Part shown: in pieces, positions 1-5,049 of the stretch
How positions within the stretch are numbered: the first letter of the stretch is position 1
Layout: each line of letters opens with the position of its first letter
Assembly (NCBI GenBank): GCA_027489475.1
Contig: JAIXZQ010000084.1
Coordinates: forward strand, 1-5,049
DNA length: 5,049 nucleotides
Source: Methylophilus sp.
GTDB taxonomy: Bacteria > Pseudomonadota > Gammaproteobacteria > Burkholderiales > Methylophilaceae
Direction: 5' to 3'
The notes under the pieces: generated by a model
The model's input: the letters and a program-made list of their open reading frames with translations, nothing else
The model's database searches: none
Told to the model about the DNA's origin: nothing
Position numbers and translations under genes: made by a program

Positions 1-306
1 GCCGAGAGTGCCTTAGTTCGCACATTACAATTGCTACATCCAGGTGCACAGGCGTGTGAACAGCCGTTTGCCCTGACCCCGCAACTGATGGAATATCCCA
101 ACAATGCCGCCTTGGCCGACTACACCTCAACGCGGCAGTTGCTCCAGTTATTTAATCGCTTGCTGTCGCACAAACAAACCGTCATGGTGTTAGGCTTTCA
201 TCAAGAGAGTGCATCAGACTATATATGGCGACTGACGCGCGCCGTTCCACATTTGCAAGCCATGGCCAAGCAAGCGCAGGTCAAGCTGGTGTGGATGCCG
301 CAATAA
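1..306 (+). CDS. C-terminal fragment of an unrecognised protein, 5' end outside window
   Basis: The frame is open from the first base of the window and stops at TAA 304-306, giving about 101 residues of a protein whose beginning is missing. A TTG at 31 could serve as an internal start, but the open frame continues upstream of it, so a truncated longer gene is the simpler reading. The fragment looks like a soluble mixed alpha/beta segment. It has a helical stretch rich in Leu and Gln (TRQLLQLFNRLL), a hydrophobic strand-like stretch (VMVLGF), another helix, and a final short strand KLVWMPQ just before the stop. No catalytic motif, membrane segment or signal peptide is visible. I do not recognise the family and assign no function. 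It is separated from alkB by 159 bases, so co-transcription is uncertain. Confidence refers to its being a real coding end, based on the open frame and protein-like composition. Confidence 0.6.
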   Translation, partial: AESALVRTLQLLHPGAQACEQPFALTPQLMEYPNNAALADYTSTRQLLQLFNRLLSHKQTVMVLGFHQESASDYIWRLTRAVPHLQAMAKQAQVKLVWMPQ

Positions 307-465
307 GTGCTGCCGAAGGCATGACGCAAAACAGCTTATGCTGCCGAAATGCGCACGAACAGGCGTGATGATTAAACGGGCTGACAACGATGGGCAGTCT
401 TGCTCAGGGTGAACAATCTCCATGCACGCGCGCTCAAACCCGGTTTACTAGATTGACTGAGCCAC

Positions 466-1104
466 ATGGATTTATTTTCACCCGCTGACCACACCCCGGT
501 TGCCTTGGCCGAAGGCGCAACCTGGCTGCCTGGCTTTGCCCTGCCTATGATGCAGACACTATGGCCCTGCGTGGCCGAGGCCTTGGCGATACAACCGGCA
601 ATGCACATGATGACACCTATGGGCTACCCCATGTCGGTGAAAACCGCCAGTTTGGGTGAATGGGGGTGGGTCGGCAGTCAGGCGGGCTACGGTTACAGCG
701 CGCAGCATCCCGAAACTGGCCAGCCTTGGCCGCCTATCCCGGCGGTGATCATGCAATTGGCTGAGGCTGCAGCCATGGCCGCAGGATTCGCCAATTTTGT
801 GCCAGACAGTTGCCTGATCAATGTCTATGCACCCGGCAGCAAAATGGGGCTACATCAGGACAAAGACGAGCGCGATTTCAGCCAACCCATTGTCTCGGTT
901 TCGTTGGGCCTGCCTGCCACTTTTTTATGGGGCGGACACAGACGCCTAGATAAGCCCATCAAACTACCGCTGGTGCATGGCGATGTGGTGGTCTGGGGCG
1001 GCGCCAGCCGACGGGTCTATCATGGCGTGGCCACAGTCAAGCCCGGCCAGCATCCCCTCACCGGCGCACAACGTATCAATCTCACCTTGCGCAAGGCGCG
1101 TTAA
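466..1104 (+). CDS. alkB: AlkB, alpha-ketoglutarate-dependent DNA/RNA dealkylase
   Basis: AlkB oxidatively demethylates 1-methyladenine and 3-methylcytosine in DNA and RNA in the cytoplasm, using Fe(II), O2 and 2-oxoglutarate. The 212-residue product is nearly the length of E. coli AlkB (216). From my memory of that protein, it aligns with a one-residue offset. The iron ligands are His130, Asp132 (in GLHQDKDE) and His186 (in RVYHG). The 2-oxoglutarate arginines are Arg203 and Arg209, with Asn119 and Tyr121 in LINVYAPG. The nucleotide-recognition lid residues Trp68, Tyr75 and Tyr77 are also present, so the enzyme should be active. The ATG at 466 gives a family-typical N-terminus, although the Shine-Dalgarno upstream is weak. 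No ada gene is adjacent and I see no convincing Ada or LexA site. It stands alone between an unknown gene and hpf, apparently as a single-gene unit. No terminator hairpin is obvious after it. Confidence 0.96.
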   Translation: MDLFSPADHTPVALAEGATWLPGFALPMMQTLWPCVAEALAIQPAMHMMTPMGYPMSVKTASLGEWGWVGSQAGYGYSAQHPETGQPWPPIPAVIMQLAEAAAMAAGFANFVPDSCLINVYAPGSKMGLHQDKDERDFSQPIVSVSLGLPATFLWGGHRRLDKPIKLPLVHGDVVVWGGASRRVYHGVATVKPGQHPLTGAQRINLTLRKAR

Positions 1105-1174
1105 CAGCTGCGCGTGTGCCTGTGTGCACGGAGGCATCATTTAATCTGCGTCAACAAAGCGCCTCACTTCGCGG

Positions 1175-1202
1175 TTGCATCTGGCGGGCAAAAGAGTAAA
1201 CT
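1175..1202 (+). promoter_or_regulatory. Weak candidate sigma70 promoter for hpf
   Basis: TTGCAT (1175-1180) and TAAACT (1197-1202) are separated by 16 bases and lie about 80 bases upstream of the hpf start. They match the sigma70 consensus at 3 of 6 and 4 of 6 positions. This is the best pair I found in the 179-base gap after alkB, but pairs this weak occur by chance. I saw no sigma54 -24/-12 element in the gap. Confidence 0.22.
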
Positions 1203-1271
1203 GAAATCGTCTTGTACACGGGGTGTCCCCCCATGATCAGGCACTACCGCTGTCAGGATACTTTCTGAAAA

Positions 1272-1277
1272 AAGGAG
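1272..1277 (+). promoter_or_regulatory. Strong Shine-Dalgarno of hpf
   Basis: AAGGAG lies six bases before the ATG at 1284. It is the best ribosome binding site in the window, which fits a protein made in large amounts, and it fixes the hpf start. Confidence 0.85.
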
Positions 1278-1283
1278 TTTGTC

Positions 1284-1610
1284 ATGAATTTACAATTAAC
1301 AGGACATCATTTAGAAATCACTCCAGCCTTGCGCGAATATGTGTCATCCAAGTTTTCGCGCATTAGCAATCACTTTGATCATGTGATTGACGTAAAAGTA
1401 ACCATGTCCGTCGAAAAGCTTGCCCAAAAGGTAGAAGCTACACTGCATGTTCCAGGAAACGACCTGCACGCGACCTGCACCGATGAAAACATGTACAGTG
1501 CCATTGACATGCTGACTGACAAATTAGACCGTCAGGTACTCAAGCACAAAGAAAAACACGGCGATCACCATAAATCGGGTGGCGCGGTGAAGCATCAATT
1601 GAGTTCATAA
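1284..1610 (+). CDS. hpf: Short-form ribosome hibernation promoting factor (HPF/YfiA family)
   Basis: HPF binds the decoding and mRNA channel of the 30S subunit in slow-growing or starved cells and holds ribosomes in an inactive state. The 108-residue product matches the single-domain short form (E. coli HPF is 95 residues). The N-terminus has the family pattern NLQLTGHHLEITPALREYV (residues 2-20). The beta strands around VKVTMSVEK and VEATLHV and the helix with DENMYSAIDMLTDKLDRQ also fit. It lacks the extra C-terminal dimerisation domain of long HPF. The tail (residues 88-108) is His- and Lys-rich, slightly longer than in E. coli, and probably flexible. In many proteobacteria hpf sits between rpoN and ptsN. 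Here alkB precedes it and hprK follows, with a terminator-like hairpin directly after the stop, so it is probably transcribed on its own. Start chosen at ATG 1284 on the strong Shine-Dalgarno. Confidence 0.95.
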   Translation: MNLQLTGHHLEITPALREYVSSKFSRISNHFDHVIDVKVTMSVEKLAQKVEATLHVPGNDLHATCTDENMYSAIDMLTDKLDRQVLKHKEKHGDHHKSGGAVKHQLSS

Positions 1611-1618
1611 GCCAGTGT

Positions 1619-1650
1619 GCTCTACCCCTACCGGGGTAGAGCTTGATTTC
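1619..1650 (+). terminator. Rho-independent-type terminator hairpin after hpf
   Basis: GCTCTACCCC (1619-1628) and GGGGTAGAGC (1633-1642) form a perfect 10-bp stem around the four-base loop TACC. TTGATTTC follows, a short and imperfect T-rich run. The hairpin starts eight bases after the hpf stop codon. Stem quality is high, but the T-tract is interrupted, so termination may be partial, or the hairpin may mainly protect the 3' end of the hpf mRNA. Confidence 0.72.
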
Positions 1651-1699
1651 CCGCCCGCGTTTTTACCCCGTTTCACCCCCCGCACCGCATAAACAGTTG

Positions 1700-1705
1700 T
1701 AAAAT
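1700..1705 (+). promoter_or_regulatory. Candidate -10 element for the hprK operon
   Basis: TAAAAT matches the -10 consensus at 5 of 6 positions and lies 35 bases before the hprK ATG, in the only gap where an operon promoter is needed. No acceptable -35 hexamer sits 15-19 bases upstream, where the sequence is a run of C. If real, it would be an activator-dependent or weak promoter with a leader of about 28 bases. Confidence 0.25.
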
Positions 1706-1739
1706 GTGTTTTCCCAGTTAATCTCGCATCTGCGTGTCT

Positions 1740-2687
1740 ATGGCCCATATTTCCGTTGCCGATTTATACAAACATATCCGCAGCAAGCTCAAGCTCAAAT
1801 GGGTGGCTGGAGAGGCCGGAGGTCATAAATTATTGACGTCTGGCACCGTGACCAAACCCTCGCTGGCGCTGGTTGGGCACCTTAATTTCATCCATCCCAA
1901 CCGCGTGCAAGTGTTGGGCTGTGCAGAAATGGATTACTTGGCCGGTCTAGATGCACAGGCCTTACAACAAGCCATACGCAACCTGTCTTCGACTGACCTC
2001 GCCATGCTGGTGGTAGCCAATGGCGAGCAAGTGCCTGCCTTGATGCATGAAGCCGCAGAAGAACGCCAAACACCATTGTTTACCTCGCCCATCATCAGCC
2101 CACAATTGATGGAGCTACTCAGCCATTATCTGGCCGAAGCAACCGCTGAAACCACCAGCCTGCATGGGGTGTTTATGGAGGTGCAAGGCTTTGGCGTATT
2201 GATTACCGGCAGCGCCGCCATCGGCAAGAGCGAGCTGGCGCTGGAGCTGATTTCACGCGGTCACCGCTTGGTGGCGGATGATATCGTGGATTTTTACCGC
2301 GTCTCGCCCGAACGGATTGAAGGCCGTTGTCCTGAGCTGTTACAAGACTTTTTAGAAGTGCGTGGGCTGGGGATTTTGAATATCCGCGCACTCTATGGCG
2401 ATAATGCAGTCAAACCGACCAAGCCGCTAGACATGATGATACAGCTAGAACTGGCCAATGCGCTTAAACCGGAAGATTTGGACAGACTGAGCGCTAAACG
2501 CCAGACGCAACACGTGCTGGATGTAGAGATTAGCAAGGTGATTATCCCAATTGCTGCTGGCCGCAACATTGCCGTGCTGGTCGAGGCGGCGGTGCGCAAC
2601 CATATGTTGCTGTTACGTGGCGTCAATGCCACTAAGCAACTGACCCAGCGACAGAAAAAAATCATGCAACGAGAGAGTAAACCCTAA
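1740..2687 (+). CDS. hprK: HPr kinase/phosphorylase
   Basis: HprK phosphorylates HPr on Ser46 with ATP or PPi and removes that phosphate by phosphorolysis. It thereby sets how much HPr is free to accept phosphate from enzyme I. The 315-residue product has the N-terminal domain (about 1-130) and the C-terminal kinase domain. The P-loop is GSAAIGKS (157-164), preceded by the conserved HG at 142-143 and followed by the acidic pair Asp180-Asp181. The family signature LEVRGLGIL lies at 205-213, and the C-terminal element AAGRNIAVLVEAAVRN at 272-287. I chose ATG 1740 because MAHISVADLY resembles the usual N-terminus. GTG 1734, two codons upstream in frame, is possible. Neither has a clear Shine-Dalgarno. 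It is the first gene of the operon, 19 bases ahead of rapZ, and its substrate HPr is encoded three genes downstream with Ser46 intact. Confidence 0.97.
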   Translation: MAHISVADLYKHIRSKLKLKWVAGEAGGHKLLTSGTVTKPSLALVGHLNFIHPNRVQVLGCAEMDYLAGLDAQALQQAIRNLSSTDLAMLVVANGEQVPALMHEAAEERQTPLFTSPIISPQLMELLSHYLAEATAETTSLHGVFMEVQGFGVLITGSAAIGKSELALELISRGHRLVADDIVDFYRVSPERIEGRCPELLQDFLEVRGLGILNIRALYGDNAVKPTKPLDMMIQLELANALKPEDLDRLSAKRQTQHVLDVEISKVIIPIAAGRNIAVLVEAAVRNHMLLLRGVNATKQLTQRQKKIMQRESKP

Positions 2688-2696
2688 TGACGACCC

Positions 2697-2700
2697 GAGG
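2697..2700 (+). promoter_or_regulatory. Shine-Dalgarno of rapZ
   Basis: GAGG lies six bases before the ATG at 2707, in the short gap after hprK. It supports 2707 over an ATG at 2687 that overlaps the hprK stop, which is in a different frame. Confidence 0.6.
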
Positions 2701-2706
2701 CCCTGC

Positions 2707-3594
2707 ATGCAACTCGTGATTGTGACTGGCCTGTCTGGCTCAGGCAAATCGATTGCATTGCGCGTGTTTGAAGACAGCGGCTATTACTGCATCGACAATC
2801 TGCCCGCCACCTTGCTGCCGCATATTCAAAGCCATGTGGCCGACCGCGATGCCGCCAAAGTGGCCATCAGCATCGATAGCCGTAGCATTGCCATTGAGTC
2901 ATTACCGTCGATTTTGCAGACATTGAAAACCCAGGGCATCGCTGTGCATCTATTGTACTTAGATGCGCACCTCGAAACTTTGGTGAAACGCTTTTCTGAA
3001 ACCCGCCGCAAGCATCCGCTCAGTACCCCAGAACAAGCCTTGGCCGAAAGCATCAAGCATGAGCGCGCCTTGTTATCAGGCTTGAGCAACCTGGGTCACC
3101 ATGTAGACACCAGCAACCTATCGGCCAATGCTTTGCGCCAGCATACGCGGGCGTGGATGCTGCAACTGGAACAAAGTTATCCCCCGACCCGCAGCCATAC
3201 CTTGGTGCTGTCGTTTATTTCTTTTGGCTTTAAGCATGGGATTCCGCTGGACGCCGACTTTGTATTTGATGTACGTAGCCTGCCCAACCCGCATTATGAC
3301 CCGGTGTTACGGCCATTTAATGGCAAGCAAGCACCGATACAGCAGTTTTTGCAAAATGCGCCGCAAGTGCTTGAAATGCAGGCAGACATTCAGCACTATA
3401 TTGAAAAGTGGTTGCCTAGCTTTTATCAAGACCACCGCAGTTATTTGACCATAGGCATCGGTTGTACCGGTGGTCAGCACCGCTCAGTGTATCTGGTTGA
3501 GCAACTGGGGGCCTATTTTAAACAGCAACATCAGGTGATGATCCGTCACCGCGAATTGCAGGAAGCTGCCGCACAGGCAGCGCCTGACCAATGA
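2707..3594 (+). CDS. rapZ: RapZ family nucleotide-binding regulator (YvcJ/YhbJ family)
   Basis: RapZ is a P-loop protein. In E. coli it delivers the small RNA GlmZ to RNase E and so controls glmS and cell-envelope precursor supply. Homologues in Gram-positives (YvcJ) hydrolyse nucleotides and affect competence. The 295-residue product has Walker A GLSGSGKS at 8-15, YYCIDNLP at 26-33 and RFSETRRKHPL at 95-105. The conserved C-terminal domain has LSFISFGFKHGIP (168-180), FDVRSLPNPHYDP (187-199) and GCTGGQHRSV (252-261). It is slightly longer than E. coli RapZ (284). The extra tail after RHR (280-282) is Ala/Gln/Glu-rich and lacks the basic cluster that E. coli RapZ uses for RNA binding. It lies 19 bases after hprK and 10 before the EIIA gene, so it is almost certainly co-transcribed with both. 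Family assignment is firm, but its target here is unknown. Confidence 0.96.
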   Translation: MQLVIVTGLSGSGKSIALRVFEDSGYYCIDNLPATLLPHIQSHVADRDAAKVAISIDSRSIAIESLPSILQTLKTQGIAVHLLYLDAHLETLVKRFSETRRKHPLSTPEQALAESIKHERALLSGLSNLGHHVDTSNLSANALRQHTRAWMLQLEQSYPPTRSHTLVLSFISFGFKHGIPLDADFVFDVRSLPNPHYDPVLRPFNGKQAPIQQFLQNAPQVLEMQADIQHYIEKWLPSFYQDHRSYLTIGIGCTGGQHRSVYLVEQLGAYFKQQHQVMIRHRELQEAAAQAAPDQ

Positions 3595-3604
3595 AAGTAA
3601 GCCT

Positions 3605-4012
3605 ATGATTGGTGTATTAATCATTGCGCATGGCAGTCTAGGTCACAGTCTGATTGAATGCGCAACCCATGTGATGGGCAATCGCCCGGCACAGCTTGAC
3701 TACCTCGAAGTGTCTAACCACGACGACCCGGCACAAGTGTTGCCGCGTGCGCAAGCGCTGGTGCAACAACTCAACAGCGGCCAAGGCGTGCTGGTACTGT
3801 CGGATATTTATGGCGCAACACCCTGCAATATTGTCACCAAGCTGTTGACGCCAGACACCACCGAAGGAGTGGCCGGGGTCAATCTGCCCATGCTGGTGCG
3901 CGTACTCAACTACCGTCATGAAGGCTTGCATGCCTGCATCCAAAAAGCCTTGAGTGGCGGCCGTGAAGGCGTGGTGCATTTCACCCCAACCACCTGTCAT
4001 CACGCATCCTAA
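3605..4012 (+). CDS. PTS system mannose-family EIIA component, single domain
   Basis: This is a stand-alone EIIA of the mannose/fructose/sorbose family. It accepts phosphate from HPr on a histidine and would normally pass it to a IIB domain. The 135-residue product starts with IGVLIIAHGSLG, with the predicted phospho-acceptor His9 in AHG (His10 in E. coli ManX). It also has the family Asp67 in LVLSDIYGATP, the GVNLPML segment at 91-97, and SGGREGVV near the C-terminus. It stops without a linker and IIB domain, unlike E. coli ManX. No IIB, IIC or IID gene is in the window, so a regulatory role is more likely than sugar import. Relatives in betaproteobacteria are often called PtsM or simply EIIA-Man. 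I leave the symbol blank. The ATG at 3605 follows the rapZ stop by 10 bases, with only a weak purine-rich ribosome site. The end CHHAS is unremarkable. Confidence 0.94.
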   Translation: MIGVLIIAHGSLGHSLIECATHVMGNRPAQLDYLEVSNHDDPAQVLPRAQALVQQLNSGQGVLVLSDIYGATPCNIVTKLLTPDTTEGVAGVNLPMLVRVLNYRHEGLHACIQKALSGGREGVVHFTPTTCHHAS

Positions 4013-4036
4013 GCCTTCATTTTCTCGGACCCAGCC

Positions 4037-4306
4037 ATGGCTAAACGTACACTAGAAATCATCAACAAACTGGGCCTGCATGCCCGCGCCTCCACCAAAT
4101 TTACACAAACCGCCAGCCAGTTTAACAGCGAAATCTGGGTGGAAAAAAACGGCAGACGGGTCAACGCCAAAAGCATCATGGGGGTGATGATGCTGGCTGC
4201 CGCCAAAGGCAGCCATATCGACATTGAAGCGACGGGCGAAGACGAGGTACAGGCTTTAGATGCACTGACGGCACTGGTCAATGACTACTTTGGTGAGGGC
4301 GAATAA
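4037..4306 (+). CDS. ptsH: HPr, phosphocarrier protein
   Basis: HPr is the small cytoplasmic phosphocarrier between enzyme I and EIIA proteins. The 89-residue product has the active-site motif NKLGLHARAS (10-19), with His15 as the enzyme I phosphorylation site and Arg17 beside it. It also has the regulatory-site motif NAKSIMGVMML (43-53), with Ser46 as the HprK site. Both sites match the canonical numbering exactly, so this HPr should be controllable from both directions. Length is typical for the family. The ATG at 4037 follows the EIIA gene by 24 bases. The ribosome site is weak (CGGA-like at 4026-4029). The gene's last codons carry GAGGG, which probably serves as the Shine-Dalgarno of ptsI, and ptsI begins right after its TAA. 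Confidence 0.98.
   Translation: MAKRTLEIINKLGLHARASTKFTQTASQFNSEIWVEKNGRRVNAKSIMGVMMLAAAKGSHIDIEATGEDEVQALDALTALVNDYFGEGE
4295..4299 (+). promoter_or_regulatory. Shine-Dalgarno of ptsI inside the end of ptsH
   Basis: GAGGG ends seven bases before GTG 4307. It favours that GTG over the in-frame ATG at 4322, which has no such site at a suitable distance. Confidence 0.55.
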
Positions 4307-5049
4307 GTGACCAGCTTTAGCATGCATGGGGTCGGCGTATCGAGTGGCATTGCCATCGGCCATGCCCACCTGATTTCGCATGCCTTGCTCGAAGTGGTGC
4401 ATTTTAAAATCGCAGCCACAGAAGTCGAAGCCGAATGCGCGCGCTTTGACCGGGCGATTTTACTGGTCAAGCATGACTTGGAACAATTGCGTGCGCAATT
4501 GCCCACACAAGCCCCGGCTGAACTCAGTGCGTTTATCAGCACGCATCTGGCCATGCTGAGCGACCGCTCATTGTCCGAGGCCCCCAAGCAGACCATACGC
4601 CATGAACAGTGCAATGCCGAATGGGCGCTCAAGCAGCAGATGGATGATATCGTGGCGCAATTTGATGCCATTGAGGACAGCTATCTGCGTGAGCGCAAGC
4701 ATGACGTGGTGCAAGTTGTGGAGCGTATTATCAAAGTGTTGCTGGGTCGCGACCAAATCGCCGCTAGCGAAAAAAAACAGCAGGCTAAACAAGAGCGCGC
4801 CATGATTCTAGTGGCGCATGACGTGTCTCCCGCCGATGCCATTCAGTTTAAACACCATCAATTTGCCGCGTTTATCACCGATGTGGGCGGGGTTACCTCG
4901 CATACCGCGATTTTGGCGCGCAGCCTGAACATCCCGTCCATCGTCGCCCTGCAACGGGCGCGCGATATGATTAACGATGGCGAATTAATGATTGTCGATG
5001 GTGCGGCGGGGGTGGTGATTGTTAACCCCGACCCCGAAGTGCTGGCCGA
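4307..5049 (+). CDS. ptsI: Enzyme I (PEP-protein phosphotransferase), N-terminal part, truncated by window edge
   Basis: Enzyme I takes phosphate from PEP onto a histidine and hands it to HPr, starting the phosphorelay. The frame is open from GTG 4307 to the last base, giving 247 residues of a protein usually about 570-590 long. The start region reads SMHGVGVSSGIAIG (5-18), typical of enzyme I. The helical HPr-binding segment follows, with NAEWALKQQMDDIVAQFD (103-120) and YLRERKHDVVQVVERI (126-141). The phospho-histidine motif GGVTSHTAILARS (194-206) contains the active His199. There is no N-terminal GAF domain, so this is ordinary enzyme I and not the nitrogen-type EI-Ntr (PtsP). The missing part should be the PEP-binding barrel. 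GTG directly abuts the ptsH stop codon, suggesting translational coupling that keeps HPr and enzyme I in proportion. ATG 4322 is a possible alternative start but would remove the residues before MHG. Confidence 0.96.
   Translation, partial: MTSFSMHGVGVSSGIAIGHAHLISHALLEVVHFKIAATEVEAECARFDRAILLVKHDLEQLRAQLPTQAPAELSAFISTHLAMLSDRSLSEAPKQTIRHEQCNAEWALKQQMDDIVAQFDAIEDSYLRERKHDVVQVVERIIKVLLGRDQIAASEKKQQAKQERAMILVAHDVSPADAIQFKHHQFAAFITDVGGVTSHTAILARSLNIPSIVALQRARDMINDGELMIVDGAAGVVIVNPDPEVLA

Noticed and set aside
381..397. LexA-like CTG...CAG upstream of alkB
   Set aside because: The spacing is 11 bases and not the usual 10, and the interior lacks the expected AT-rich pattern.
415..427. Ada-box-like AAT-N6-GCAC about 40 bases before alkB
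   Set aside because: It matches AAT-N6-GCAA except for the last base, but this pattern is short and common. No -35/-10 pair is positioned with it and no ada gene is adjacent.
1155..1162. AAAGCGCC resembling the Ada box AAAGCGCA, upstream of hpf
   Set aside because: It is one mismatch from a short motif, in front of a gene with no known link to alkylation repair.
1216..1230. Small hairpin in the hpf leader (ACAC-GGG-GTGT or GGGG-TGT-CCCC)
   Set aside because: The stem is only four base pairs in either pairing, with no T-tract and no known riboswitch features.
1734..1739. GTG 1734 as the hprK start
   Set aside because: ATG 1740 gives the family-like MAHISV start and is the stronger codon. 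Neither has a Shine-Dalgarno, so the GTG stays possible but less likely.
3128..3448. 106-codon + frame inside rapZ
   Set aside because: It overlaps the conserved RapZ C-terminal region in another frame, and its Cys/Trp/Arg-rich composition is typical of a shadow.
3638..4003. 121-codon open frame on the - strand across the EIIA gene
   Set aside because: It is a shadow of the EIIA gene with no family-like motifs and no ribosome site, and its whole length lies opposite a clear PTS gene.
4285..4671. 128-codon - strand frame opposite ptsH end and ptsI
   Set aside because: It is Ser/Cys-rich shadow translation opposite clear enzyme I sequence.

Overview
The window reads as the chromosome of a Gram-negative proteobacterium, most likely a betaproteobacterium. 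The evidence is HPr kinase/phosphorylase next to RapZ, followed by a single-domain mannose-type EIIA, HPr and enzyme I, which is a layout well known in that class. Base composition looks moderate (about half G+C). Together with the protein flavour this makes me lean towards Methylophilaceae or a related Nitrosomonadales group, but that is inference and no sequence search was done. Every gene found lies on the + strand.

Positions 1-306 hold the 3' end of a protein I do not recognise, open at the left edge. Positions 466-1104 encode AlkB, the Fe(II)/2-oxoglutarate DNA dealkylase, with its full catalytic set. Positions 1284-1610 encode a short-form ribosome hibernation promoting factor (HPF) with a strong Shine-Dalgarno. 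A perfect 10-bp-stem hairpin (1619-1642) follows and probably ends that transcript.

From 1740 to the right edge there is one tight operon: hprK, rapZ, a mannose-family EIIA, ptsH (HPr) and ptsI (enzyme I, cut by the window). Gaps between genes are 19, 10, 24 and 0 bases. ptsI runs open from a GTG at 4307 to the end of the window.

The operon encodes a phosphorelay with no sugar permease in view. Enzyme I takes phosphate from PEP and passes it to HPr His15 and then to EIIA His9. HPrK can phosphorylate or dephosphorylate HPr at Ser46, gating the relay by metabolic state. RapZ is an ATPase-like regulator that in enterobacteria controls glucosamine-6-phosphate synthase through small RNAs. This is the 'incomplete' regulatory PTS of betaproteobacteria.

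The most notable points are comparative. No ptsN lies between hpf and hprK, and no rpoN lies upstream of hpf, although those genes usually form one cluster. The C-terminal tail of RapZ lacks the basic residues that E. coli RapZ uses to bind RNA. I found no CRISPR array, mobile element, tRNA or rRNA, and nothing that clearly qualifies as a wholly new system.
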